In this document: positions 55,149 through 63,873 of the stretch, piece by piece
Layout: the number at the start of each line of letters is the position of its first letter
How positions within the stretch are numbered: position 1 is the stretch's first letter
Assembly: GCA_003010405.1 (NCBI GenBank)
Contig: PJLO01000006.1
Coordinates: forward strand, 287,034-351,033
Direction: 5' to 3'
DNA length: 64,000 nt
Source: Acidobacteriota bacterium
GTDB taxonomy: Bacteria > Acidobacteriota > Terriglobia > Terriglobales > Acidobacteriaceae
Translations under genes and position numbers: made by a program
Notes under the pieces: generated by a model
Told to the model about the DNA's origin: nothing
The model's input: only the letters and a program-made list of their open reading frames with translations
Databases searched by the model: none

Positions 55149-55337
55149 ATGGCAAGAAAGCTAATGAATCTGGAAGAGTTTGCAGAGATGACGGGGATGA
55201 AACCTTCTACCGTTCGTCAGAAGGTCTGGCGGAGAGAAATCGAGTACGTGAAGATCGGGCGATCTGTTCGCTTCAAGCCAGAGACAGCGGAGAAGTTGAT
55301 TGAGCAGGGCACAGTCCCGGCACTGGAGTCGCGATAA
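55149..55337 (+). CDS. Excisionase/AlpA-like helix-turn-helix protein
   Basis: 62 residues with GGAGG seven bases ahead of the ATG. MNLEEFAEMTGMKPSTVRQKVWRR followed by IGRSVRFKPE is the winged HTH_17 (MerR-like, excisionase) pattern. Such proteins act as recombination directionality factors or as activators of the element's genes. First gene of the plus-strand operon; its TAA overlaps the next ATG by one base. Divergent from the integrase unit over about 60 bases, which must hold both promoters. Confidence 0.85.
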   Translation: MARKLMNLEEFAEMTGMKPSTVRQKVWRREIEYVKIGRSVRFKPETAEKLIEQGTVPALESR

Positions 55338-57607
55338 TGGCAACGGCGACCGGCATGCGGCCCGATACTGGCGACATCGCCCGCATGGTGTCGCTCCCGC
55401 AACCCAACTGCAATCTGACTGAGATTGACCTAGCCTCCTTTCAGAGGCTAGGCATCGGACCAGAACTGTTAAAACGGGCTGGCGTGGTGCGGGTAACTGA
55501 TAGGGAAGCACGGTCAACCTACGGCATCGGAGGGACGCGGTTGGGGGACATGAGCGGCATCCTGTTCCCCTACTTTTCGCTCGAAGATGGTCACCGGGTC
55601 ACGGCTCGGTTGCGCCGTGATAACCCGGAGATTGAGGCCTGCAAAACGAAAAACAAATACCTTGCTGCTTATGGCGACAGGCGAATTCTGTTTTTTCCAC
55701 CGGGCGCTAAGGAGAAGTTAGAGAACCCCGACACTGCGATCATCCTCGTAGAGGCCGAGAAATCGGCGCTTGCTCTCACCGCCTGGGCGGAGCGAATGGG
55801 CAGGAATGATCTGCTAGCCATTGCGATGGGTGGATGTTGGGGATGGCGTGGACGCATCGGCATCGCAGAAGATGCGCAAGGACAGAGGGTGGATGAGATG
55901 GGCCCCCTATCCGATCTCCGCTACTGCAATGGGCGGCAGGTGTACCTGTTGCTGGATAGCAACATCGCCACAAGCCCGAAGGTGCAGCAGGCCGCTAATG
56001 CTCTTTGCAGAGAGCTTCAAAGCAGGAGTTGCACTTTATGCGTTTGCCGTATCCCTGTTATGGACGGCGTCAACGGTCCGGACGACTACATCGCCCATTG
56101 TGGAGATGCGGCGATGAAAACCATTTTGCTGGAAGCATCCAGTATCGCCGTGTCCGAAGTTGAGTGGCCCGAACCAGAACCGCTGGGCGGGGAGTTACCG
56201 CCGGTGCAGAAATTTGATGCGGCACTTCTGCCCGGCTCTTTGCGCTCGTTGGTTGAGGATGTAGCCGAGCGTATGCAAGTGCCGCTGGATTACCCGGCAA
56301 TAATCGCGGTCCTCTGTCTGGCTGGAGCGACGAACAGGCGCGCAATTATCCAGCCGAAAGCCGCCGATACATCTTGGACGGTCGTTCCGAACCTGTGGGG
56401 TGGAATCATTGCTCCGCCGGGGCTAATGAAATCGCCGGTTATTAGTGCAATCACTCAACCGCTTACGAGAATTGAAACCGAGTGGCGTTCCGAGCACGAT
56501 GCCGAACAGATCGCCTACGCACAGCAGAAGGAACTCGCCGAGCTTAGGCTTTCGGCATGGAAGGAGCAGACTAAGGCCAGCGCCAAAAAGCGCACGGAAA
56601 CGCCTCCCCGTCCGGACGATGCCGTAACAGCGCCCGTTTTTCGCCGACTCATCACCCAGGATGCTACCGCCGAAAAACTACACGAGATACTGCGGGACAA
56701 CCCTGCTGGCATTCTAGTGACCCGCGACGAGCTATCGGGATGGCTGGCCACGCTGGACAAGCCTGGACGCGAAGGTGAACGGGGTTTCTTCCTGTCTGCC
56801 TGGAACGGAGACACCGGCTACACGATGGACCGCGTCGGTCGCGGCAGTATCTATGCTAAGGCTTGCTGCGTCTCCATGCTGGGAGGTATCCAGCCTTCAA
56901 AACTGCGGAGCTATCTTGCCGACGCGCTGGATGACGGTCCACAGAATGATGGATTGATCCAGCGATTCCAATTGCTCGTCTATCCCGACCACTCACGGAA
57001 TTGGCAATACATTGACCGGCAGCCGAATACTCCAGCCATTGCGGACGCGGAGCGGCTGTATCGTTCTCTAACCGATCTGAACGCGGCAGTCCCGCTCAAG
57101 CTGCGATTCTGCCTCGATGCACAAGAGCTATTCATAGCGTGGCTAACAGAACTAGAGGACAAGATTCGCGGAGATGACTTGCACCCAGCACTTGTATCGC
57201 ACCTGAGCAAGTACCGCAAGCTCATGCCTTCGCTCGCGCTGCTGTTCGAGTTAGCAGATGGCGGTACTGAGGAAGTTTCACTGGTGCATGCGCAGCAAGC
57301 CGCAGCATGGTGCGAATACCTGGAGTCACACGCACGGCGCGTTTATTCCATGATCGTTTCGCCCCAGAGACAGGCAGCCGCTGAATTGGCCCATCGCCTT
57401 GCCACGGGCTGGAAACGTACTGAGGGACGCTTCACTGTTCGAGATGTGTATCGGAACGACTGGCGAGGGCTGAAGTCACCTGATGACGTGCGTCGGACAT
57501 TGCCTCTCTTGAAGGATGCTGGTTGGATTCGCCGTGTCGTCGAGCAAGCGGAAGGCCGACCGTCGGAGGTGTACACGATCAACCCGCAACTGCGGAGGAC
57601 ACAATGA
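55337..57607 (+). CDS. DUF3987-type replication protein with TOPRIM-like N-terminus
   Basis: 756 residues. Residues 1-260 resemble the DUF3854/TOPRIM primase-like part: LFPYFSLEDGHRVTARLRR, IILVEAEKSALALTAWAE and VYLLLDSNIA. From about 290 on follows a DUF3987 domain: PLDYPAIIAVLCLAGATNRR, GIIAPPGLMKSPVISAI (a modified Walker A with PGLMKSP), LVTRDELSGWLATLD, SMLGGIQPSKL and IQRFQLLVYP. The C-terminal 90 residues look like a winged helix. Such fusions replace primase-helicase in phages, satellites and plasmids, so this is probably the element's replication initiator. Confidence 0.85.
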   Translation: MATATGMRPDTGDIARMVSLPQPNCNLTEIDLASFQRLGIGPELLKRAGVVRVTDREARSTYGIGGTRLGDMSGILFPYFSLEDGHRVTARLRRDNPEIEACKTKNKYLAAYGDRRILFFPPGAKEKLENPDTAIILVEAEKSALALTAWAERMGRNDLLAIAMGGCWGWRGRIGIAEDAQGQRVDEMGPLSDLRYCNGRQVYLLLDSNIATSPKVQQAANALCRELQSRSCTLCVCRIPVMDGVNGPDDYIAHCGDAAMKTILLEASSIAVSEVEWPEPEPLGGELPPVQKFDAALLPGSLRSLVEDVAERMQVPLDYPAIIAVLCLAGATNRRAIIQPKAADTSWTVVPNLWGGIIAPPGLMKSPVISAITQPLTRIETEWRSEHDAEQIAYAQQKELAELRLSAWKEQTKASAKKRTETPPRPDDAVTAPVFRRLITQDATAEKLHEILRDNPAGILVTRDELSGWLATLDKPGREGERGFFLSAWNGDTGYTMDRVGRGSIYAKACCVSMLGGIQPSKLRSYLADALDDGPQNDGLIQRFQLLVYPDHSRNWQYIDRQPNTPAIADAERLYRSLTDLNAAVPLKLRFCLDAQELFIAWLTELEDKIRGDDLHPALVSHLSKYRKLMPSLALLFELADGGTEEVSLVHAQQAAAWCEYLESHARRVYSMIVSPQRQAAAELAHRLATGWKRTEGRFTVRDVYRNDWRGLKSPDDVRRTLPLLKDAGWIRRVVEQAEGRPSEVYTINPQLRRTQ

Positions 57608-57903
57608 GCGCCTCCCGTTGGCTCACCTGGACACCCAGGAGCGGCCAAATAATTCAGAAAGAAAACGAAACCGAACCTCCAAAACCGCCAGAACCGAGTT
57701 TCGAAGGTTTTGTCGGTCCCCTATTGGTGGTTTCTCAAAAGATTGAGACTACCATCAATGATCCTCGCAAGCCGTTGCCGTTTCCACGCTGCCCGAGTTG
57801 CGGCAGCTATTATCTGTACCGGGAAAACAATCGGGGCAACTACAACTGCGAGCGATGTGAATTGGGCAATATCTCGGAGGAAATGGCGCGGAGGGTGCAA
57901 TGA
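57604..57903 (+). CDS. Small zinc-ribbon protein
   Basis: 99 residues, ATGA overlap with the gene before. The C-terminal part holds PRCPSCGSYYLYRENN and YNCERCEL, two CxxC pairs making a rubredoxin-like zinc ribbon; the N-terminal half is Pro/Glu-rich and likely disordered. Probably nucleic-acid or protein binding. The overlap with the replication gene suggests an accessory role. Confidence 0.75.
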   Translation: MSASRWLTWTPRSGQIIQKENETEPPKPPEPSFEGFVGPLLVVSQKIETTINDPRKPLPFPRCPSCGSYYLYRENNRGNYNCERCELGNISEEMARRVQ

Positions 57904-58271
57904 GCGCGGGACGGGGAAGAATACCGGCCAGGGGCTTTACCACTCAGAACAGTGAGGGAACAGTGACAGGACGCAAAGAGAACCTGAAATCTTGGAAGCC
58001 GGGGCAGAGCGGCAACCCCGGAGGGCGGCCAAAGCGCGATCTGGCGGCGGAGATTGCAAAGGCGATTTTTGAGCAGGACTCGGAGGCGATTACCCGGGCA
58101 TTCGCGGCGGAACTCAAAAAAGGGAACGCCAAGGTGTTCACTGCGCTAGCAGACAGGGCCTATGGCAAACCTCGCCAGCAAATCGAGCAGGTGGGCGAGG
58201 ACGGAGGGCCCATTCAGCAGAGCATCGTTGTGCATTTTGTTAGATCGGGAGAAGCGGAGGAAGGCCAGTGA
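57900..58271 (+). CDS. DUF5681-domain protein, copy 1
   Basis: 123 residues, ATGA overlap with the zinc-ribbon gene. The segment WKPGQSGNPGGRPKRDL is the hallmark of DUF5681, often encoded in phages and genomic islands. A helical part follows (EIAKAIFEQDSEAITRAFA), then ADRAYGKPRQQIE. Its function is unproven; its location in phage genomes near packaging genes has led to suggestions of a DNA-binding role. Confidence 0.8.
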   Translation: MSAGRGRIPARGFTTQNSEGTVTGRKENLKSWKPGQSGNPGGRPKRDLAAEIAKAIFEQDSEAITRAFAAELKKGNAKVFTALADRAYGKPRQQIEQVGEDGGPIQQSIVVHFVRSGEAEEGQ

Positions 58272-58612
58272 AGAGCCGTATCGAGAACTTGCGCCCTTGG
58301 CAGCTTGGACAGAGCGGGAATCCGGGCGGACGCCCCAAGAAGCGCCTAATCTCAGAGGAGCTTGAGCGCCTGTTAGCTGAGGAGGCTCCGAAAAGCGGCG
58401 GCAAGCCCTGGGCGGAGGTGATTGCTGAAGCACTACTGAGAAAAGCCAGTAACGGCGATGTGCGCGCTATTGCAGAGCTAGCAAATCGGATTGAGGGTAA
58501 GCCGCATCAGTCCCTCGCCGTAGATGTGGAGAGGAATCTCGGATTGGCGGAACGGCTAGAGAGGGCGCGCAAGCGCCTGGAGACCGCGCAGCAAGTCAAC
58601 GACTACGGCTAA
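58268..58612 (+). CDS. DUF5681-domain protein, copy 2
   Basis: 114 residues from a GTG that overlaps the stop of copy 1. It has the same motif (WQLGQSGNPGGRPKKR) followed by a longer helical part (IAELANRIEGKPHQS), with low similarity outside the motif, so the two copies are old paralogs or separate acquisitions rather than a fresh duplication. Last gene of the plus-strand operon. Confidence 0.8.
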   Translation: MKSRIENLRPWQLGQSGNPGGRPKKRLISEELERLLAEEAPKSGGKPWAEVIAEALLRKASNGDVRAIAELANRIEGKPHQSLAVDVERNLGLAERLERARKRLETAQQVNDYG

Positions 58613-58667
58613 AAGCGGGCTAATTGGGAAGGCACCGGAACCAGCACGTCACTTAATCCGGAGGATC

Positions 58668-58690
58668 AGCCCCCCTTGCCCCCTGGGGCT
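58668..58690. terminator. Possible bidirectional terminator hairpin
   Basis: AGCCCC (58668-58673) and GGGGCT (58685-58690) form a short stem between the DUF5681 operon and the convergent exported-protein gene, whose stop codon it overlaps. No T-run. Confidence 0.3.
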
Positions 58691-59267
58691 AGAGTGGTGA
58701 ATGGAGTATATCTCCTTCTGCGACACGCGATGGCCTATCTATCACGTTAATAATTTTGTACGTCTCAGATTCCAACTTCTTGCCGTCAATGCTTACAGGC
58801 CAGAACAACTTGGCTTTGTCGCCCTTAAATTCGGCCTGAATATCGTTCACGGTCGGCATTCGGCAGCTTCTGACCTTTGCGAATACGTGCTTACTGTCGC
58901 AAGTCACAACTACGATGCGGCTATCCGGCAAAGCGAGAGAAAAAGTTGCGCCCTGTAGTTCATACGTGCTGGTTTGAGCGGGGGTGCTTGTCGTCACCAT
59001 CTTTTCGTTGCCCGAACAATTCACGTAGCTTCCGCTACCAAAACAGTTTGCCGTTCCTGTTGATCTTGTTTCTGAATGGCCTGGATCAAAAGACGTGTAG
59101 TGACTCGTGATGTTTTGGCGGTCAACAATCTTCACAGAGACTCTTTCTGCCGCATACATCGGAACCACTAATAGAAAAGAAAGCGAGAGAGATGCCGCTT
59201 TACGCGCTTTGCGTCGATTCTTGAGGGTGTATTTGTGAAGATGCTGAGCAGATAGAAAACGCCACAT
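58689..59267 (-). CDS. Exported protein of unknown function (island cargo)
   Basis: 192 residues from the ATG at 59267, which has AAGGAG ahead. An N-terminal basic region (HKYTLKNRRKARKA) and hydrophobic helix (ASLSLSFLLVVPMYA) form a signal sequence. The mature part is beta-rich with four cysteines (NCFGSGSYVNCSG as one close pair; VVTCDSK and VRSCRMP as the other), suggesting two disulphides. Not recognised. Cargo of the element with an extracytoplasmic role. Confidence 0.6.
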   Translation of the reverse strand: MWRFLSAQHLHKYTLKNRRKARKAASLSLSFLLVVPMYAAERVSVKIVDRQNITSHYTSFDPGHSETRSTGTANCFGSGSYVNCSGNEKMVTTSTPAQTSTYELQGATFSLALPDSRIVVVTCDSKHVFAKVRSCRMPTVNDIQAEFKGDKAKLFWPVSIDGKKLESETYKIINVIDRPSRVAEGDILHSPL

Positions 59268-59585
59268 GAGCGAATCTCCTTGCACAAATTTTGATGTCTG
59301 GAATTCTCACACCTGAGTGGTTGGTTTGCAATTCACTTTTGGGCACCTCGATTAGGTGAGGGTAAATGGGCGCGAAAAACACTCACGGCGTTGCCACGCG
59401 ATTTAAGTCACTACGCAAGCGGAAACTACGCGTTCCCATTGAAGGAATCCCATGCGGAAACTGCAATTCAAGGGCAGCATCGTAAGACACTTCTGAACGT
59501 CTTGTACAACGAGCCATTTCGGTTTACGCTGCTAAGCCATACTGGTTTTAGTAGAGGAGCACTCTATGAATGGGCAGGAATCGTC

Positions 59586-60398
59586 ATGTCCGAAAGCAAC
59601 GTGAGCATATCGCCCGAGGTTCAAGCATTGGCCTTTGGTAGAGAGTGTTTGGAGTTCGGCTCTTATGAGCTTGACCTGTCCGTTGTGAAGGACGCGCCAA
59701 TGCTAGAGAATGAGCAGCCGACTACGTTCGGGCAGCTGTACGTGAAACTTCGAGATGCAAAGGTCGAGCAAATGCCTGATGGATTTGCTCCGTGGAGACA
59801 CGAATATGTAACAAGCGAAGGTGCGATAGTCGCCAGTTGTGAACGCCATTGGCGGCTGTTGCAGTTGCTTAGGGAGCTTCTGAAGCTACACTCGCAAGGC
59901 ATAGAGCCGCAAAGCTGCACGTGGTTCTACTATGAGAAGGACTTGTCACTCGATGGCGATACTGTCCACTCATTCTTTGTCGTTGGCGATGAGAGAATCG
60001 TCAACGAGCATTCTTGTTTTGGTTCTGATGAACCTCTGGTGCTAAAGCTCAAGCAGGAAAGCGACCCGATTTGGCGCTCTTGGCCATATTATCTTGAGGC
60101 CTTGAACAAGTACTGGTATCGCAGGTTCTACACTGAGACCCGATCCGGGCAACTGATGATCTTACGGAACGATAAGCCTTATCTGCATTACTTCGAGAGG
60201 CCATCCTCAGTAAACATCCCTGAGCAACGACGGACTTGGATGCTTGCCAAAGTGCATCGCGTGCTCCTGATAATGCTGATGCTGCAAGTTGCCCTACTGT
60301 TCCCGTCTTTGAAGTTGCCTTGCACCATTCTCGCCATACTGTTTGGTGTTGATTATCTCCGGCATGTTTGGCAAACGGGCCACCTGGAGCGCCAGTAG
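59586..60398 (+). CDS. Membrane-anchored protein of unknown function (island cargo)
   Basis: 270 residues from the ATG at 59586 (AGGA ahead); the frame is open upstream to a TTG at 59391, which would add 65 residues without a ribosome-binding site. The first 220 residues are soluble, rich in Trp, Tyr and His (WFYYEKDLSLDG, HSFFVVGDERIV), and the end is a membrane hairpin (VLLIMLMLQVALLFPSLK, then TILAILFGVDYL). No known domain recognised. Its location as the last gene before the right att site is where satellites and islands often carry defence or fitness genes; that role is speculation. Confidence 0.6.
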   Translation: MSESNVSISPEVQALAFGRECLEFGSYELDLSVVKDAPMLENEQPTTFGQLYVKLRDAKVEQMPDGFAPWRHEYVTSEGAIVASCERHWRLLQLLRELLKLHSQGIEPQSCTWFYYEKDLSLDGDTVHSFFVVGDERIVNEHSCFGSDEPLVLKLKQESDPIWRSWPYYLEALNKYWYRRFYTETRSGQLMILRNDKPYLHYFERPSSVNIPEQRRTWMLAKVHRVLLIMLMLQVALLFPSLKLPCTILAILFGVDYLRHVWQTGHLERQ

Positions 60399-60717
60399 TC
60401 GCAGCCAGAGTGTCTCCCGGCGGGCGTGGAAGGCCACAGGAAGCGCCGAATAGGGCAGAGGGTGCAAAACCCCACCCATCTGCGCTTCAACGCTCCGCGC
60501 CCATCATCGGCAGTCCCAGTACGGGACGCGGGGACGCGAAGGCTTCGCAACCGGATGCGCAAGCGATCATCTTCAGTACCGGGGACTTTACCGGGGACGC
60601 TGGGCAGAAATTTGTAGTAATTGGCAGCACTCGCCATACCGTGAAAGGCTCATAAATGGCTGATTCTGAAGCAATCACAGACAACCGCAGTAATCGGCAG
60701 AAATGGCTCCCCTGCAA
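60399..60717. other. Right-end non-coding region of the element
   Basis: 319 bases between the last cargo gene and the right repeat. No supported gene. It contains the candidate arm sites and a short GGACGCG direct repeat near 60527, and looks like the arm region of attR. Confidence 0.45.
60577..60598 (+). promoter_or_regulatory. Candidate integrase arm sites, right end
   Basis: TACCGGGGA at 60577 and again at 60589, 12 bases apart, about 120 bases from the right att repeat. Same arrangement as at 53152-53173. Confidence 0.4.
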
Positions 60718-60770
<53 letters not shown>

Positions 60771-61136
60771 AGTAACTTACAAATTCCCAAAACAGAACTT
60801 CACCGCACTTCACCGCATTTGGATTGCCAAGTTTTCCAGCGAGCAAGCTCGCAGCGCGTGTCAGGCAGGGCCTAATCTCCGACTTGATGGCGTGGCGAAA
60901 TACCAGCGGTAATGTGACAAGGCCCCGCGGCGGTTCAAGCGGCGAATCTCGTCGCTTCCACGAGTACACTTGGTTTCGGTGAATTCTCAAGGCTTCTGGA
61001 CCGGAACGATAATAACTTCACAAGCTGTAGTCGAGGCAACCCAACAGGTCGCATCCGTCCCGATAACGATTCGAGCTACCCTGAAGCGTACAATATCCAG
61101 TTCAGTGACTTAATTCATGTGGCACGAGAGCAAAGC
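60771..61136. other. Junction region beyond the right att repeat
   Basis: 366 bases without a confident gene. On the minus strand a short open frame ends with the stop at 60769, right beside the repeat (tail NAVKCGEVLFWEFVSY), which is where the integrase tail sits at the left repeat; it could be the remnant of a second integrase. CTTCACCGCA is repeated at 60798 and 60808. The drmD-like promoter should be here. Confidence 0.4.
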
Positions 61137-63746
61137 ATGTCGGAACAAATGACTCTGGCTCCGCCAATCCAACATCCGCGGCCTGGGATGCTGGCCACGA
61201 TTAGAAATCGGCGAGGCCTGATTGCGGCGGTCGAACCGTTTGATTCAAATGAAGGACGTCTTCATCTTGTTCGTGTCGAGTACACGGACACCGACGGCGT
61301 GACAGAGGACACCGTTCTTTGGGAACGGGAGCATGGGCGGGATCTACTGGAACCGAATGCGCTTCCGCCGGTCCAATCGGAAGCATCGATGGCCCCGCGT
61401 GAGTTCGACGCGCTTGTTCGGGCGGCGCGGTGGACAACGCTGACTCCGTTCCTCCATCCGGACGGGACGAGCCATCCTCCAGAAGCGCCAGTGTCAGCAC
61501 CATTTTTCGGCGCGATGCAGGTTGATGATTTTCAGCTCGTTCCGCTGCTTAAGGCTCTCGAGATGCCTCGGGTCTCGCTCCTTCTAGCTGATGACGTTGG
61601 CTTGGGAAAAACAATTGAAGCGGGGCTGATTCTCACTGAGCTTCTTATCCGTCGGCGGGTGCGGCGAGTTTTGATCTTGACGCCAGCGTCACTCACGCAG
61701 CAATGGCAACGTGAGATGAAGACGAAGTTCTCTCTTAATTTCGATCTCGTTGATCGGGGGGAGACCCATGCGCTGCAACGGAGGCTCGGTTTGGACGCTA
61801 ATCCTTGGCGTACATTTCCGCGCATTGTTGCTTCTTATTACTACCTTCGTCAGCCAGACATCCTGCAGCAGTTTCTCGCGACCTGTCGTGCCGCAGATTC
61901 AGCTGCCGGCGGCCCACGCGCTCAATTACCGTGGGATCTTCTGATCGTTGATGAGGCCCACAATTTGCTACCCTCCGCTTTCGGCGAGGATAACCAGCTT
62001 GTTAAGGCTCTCAGAGAGATCACGCCGCTATTTGAGCATAAGCTCTTTCTGACGGCTACCCCACACAATGGCCACACGCGGAGTTTCTCTGGACTACTCG
62101 AAACCCTGGACCCCGTACGTTTTACTCAAACCAGCGAGTTCAAAGATACCGAGAAGGAGCGCATTCAGCAGGTCCTAGTGCGACGGCTCAAGAGTGAGAT
62201 CAACGCTCTCGACAGTCGGAATAATCGACCGAACCGCTTCCCGCAGCGACACCTTGATTCAAAGCAGCTATTCCTCACCAAGGAAGAGCGCGCTCTCTCG
62301 TATGCTGTAGAAGAATTCCGGAAGGCTGTTAAGTCAAAGATCTCCGTTTCCCAAAAGTCGGAGCAACTCGCTGGCAGCTTCGCAATCGAGATTCTCTCCA
62401 AGCGACTCCTGTCATCGCCGTTCACGTTCGCTGAATCGTGGTACCGCTTCCTTGATGGAGCGCAGGGCGAGGCTGTCGACGTCGCGGCAGTGAAAGCGGC
62501 GCAGCGATCTCTCGAAGAGGACCTTGATGACGATGGCGAGATAGAGAGCCGGGCTCATCATGCGGCTAAGATAGTTGGCGCTTGGCTGAAACCACTTCTT
62601 CCCGACCTCACTGTCCAGATTGCGGCGATCGACCGGGCTTTGGACGGTCTTGGATTGACTCGAAACGAAGGCGCACTTCGAGTGCCGAAAGCAGATTCGC
62701 GGTTCGATCGTGTTCTGGAGGTCGTCACACAACACTTGCGCGACGGTAAGGACTGGAAAGGCGACGAGCGGCTGATCATTTTCACCGAGTACAAGACAAC
62801 ATTGGATTACCTTTTCCGTCGCTTCAAGAGCGAATTCCAAGGTGACTATGAATCTCGTATTCGCATCCTCTTCGGTGGAAAGAGCCAAGCCGGGCTCATG
62901 AATCGCGAGGAAGTGATTGCAGCCTTCAATGACCCTGAGAATGCAATTCGCGTTCTGATCGCCACTGATGTTGCCTCTGAAGGTTTGAACCTGCAGGAAT
63001 CAGCAAGACTGGTCCTTCACTTCGATATACCCTGGAACCCAGCACGTCTAGAACAACGCAATGGCCGCTTAGATAGACATGGTCAGGCGCGCGATGTCAC
63101 TGTGTTCCACTTCACTAGCGAAGACGACGCGGACCTGAAGTTTGTGGGCAAGGTCGTTCAGAAGGTTCATGAGATTCGCGAAGATCTTGGTTCCATGGGC
63201 CAAGTGTTCGATGCTGCTTTCGAGCGCCGCTTTCAGGACCAGGAGGACATAGAACCCCTTATCGAACACTTGGAGCACGACGTTAGAAAGGCTCAGGGAG
63301 GTGCGATTGTTCCTAGAAATGCGAGTGAGATCAGCGGTGAAGAGTTTGCGAAGCGACTGGTCGAGTTCGGGAAGCATATTGATCTATCTCCAGAGACTCT
63401 CCGGCAAACTATCGAGGTCGCCATGGCGTCAGGATTCGGGTATCCGCGGCTTGATGGGCCGGATTCAACAGGGCGCATGCGTTTGTCGACGCCTATCCCC
63501 CCACGGTGGCAGTCGCTAATCGACGACACGCTCCGACTGGAGCGAAAGGGAGCCACAGTAGGCGCCCTCCCTGCTATTGTGTTTGATTCTAAGTTCTTTC
63601 TGGATGCGTCCAAAGGTCGGCCCGTCTTTCGTGCGAAGACTGATACTGTGCTGTTGCACTTGGGACACCCTTTATTCGTCAGTGTTCGGGGCTTTCTGCC
63701 ATACCCGATATTTTCCGTACCAAGCCTTCCTGCGCTTCCCTTGTAG
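61137..63746 (+). CDS. drmD: SNF2-family helicase, DISARM DrmD-like, 3' end altered
   Basis: 869 residues from ATG 61137. SF2 motifs of the SNF2 type: LLADDVGLGKTIEAGLIL (I), ILTPASLTQQW (Ia), LLIVDEAHNLLPS (II), KLFLTATPHNGHTRSF (III), IIFTEYKTTLDYLFRRF (IV), LIATDVASEGLNLQ (V) and NPARLEQRNGRLDRHGQ (VI). The N-terminal MLATIRNRRGLIAAVEP and the RapA-like layout agree with DrmD, the helicase of class 1 DISARM anti-phage systems. After HLGHPLF near residue 843 the sequence no longer looks like the family and stops after 19 more residues, about 150-300 residues shorter than expected; drmMI, drmA, drmB and drmC are not in the window. Probably damaged. Confidence 0.8.
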   Translation: MSEQMTLAPPIQHPRPGMLATIRNRRGLIAAVEPFDSNEGRLHLVRVEYTDTDGVTEDTVLWEREHGRDLLEPNALPPVQSEASMAPREFDALVRAARWTTLTPFLHPDGTSHPPEAPVSAPFFGAMQVDDFQLVPLLKALEMPRVSLLLADDVGLGKTIEAGLILTELLIRRRVRRVLILTPASLTQQWQREMKTKFSLNFDLVDRGETHALQRRLGLDANPWRTFPRIVASYYYLRQPDILQQFLATCRAADSAAGGPRAQLPWDLLIVDEAHNLLPSAFGEDNQLVKALREITPLFEHKLFLTATPHNGHTRSFSGLLETLDPVRFTQTSEFKDTEKERIQQVLVRRLKSEINALDSRNNRPNRFPQRHLDSKQLFLTKEERALSYAVEEFRKAVKSKISVSQKSEQLAGSFAIEILSKRLLSSPFTFAESWYRFLDGAQGEAVDVAAVKAAQRSLEEDLDDDGEIESRAHHAAKIVGAWLKPLLPDLTVQIAAIDRALDGLGLTRNEGALRVPKADSRFDRVLEVVTQHLRDGKDWKGDERLIIFTEYKTTLDYLFRRFKSEFQGDYESRIRILFGGKSQAGLMNREEVIAAFNDPENAIRVLIATDVASEGLNLQESARLVLHFDIPWNPARLEQRNGRLDRHGQARDVTVFHFTSEDDADLKFVGKVVQKVHEIREDLGSMGQVFDAAFERRFQDQEDIEPLIEHLEHDVRKAQGGAIVPRNASEISGEEFAKRLVEFGKHIDLSPETLRQTIEVAMASGFGYPRLDGPDSTGRMRLSTPIPPRWQSLIDDTLRLERKGATVGALPAIVFDSKFFLDASKGRPVFRAKTDTVLLHLGHPLFVSVRGFLPYPIFSVPSLPALPL

Positions 63747-63873
63747 AAAGATTGTGCCACGTTGATATTCGAGCGCCATCAGTCCTCGTTCAGCTCGCTT
63801 TCATTGGAGTTTGCGCCCACGCGACTGCAGCGAGTCTTGACTGAGGCTGGGCTATATCGTTTAATTCGACGTG

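Noticed and set aside
60368..60655. ORF of 95 codons at the right end of the integrative element
   Set aside because: No ribosome-binding site, overlaps the preceding gene, Pro/Gly/Ala-rich chance composition; the region looks like an att arm.
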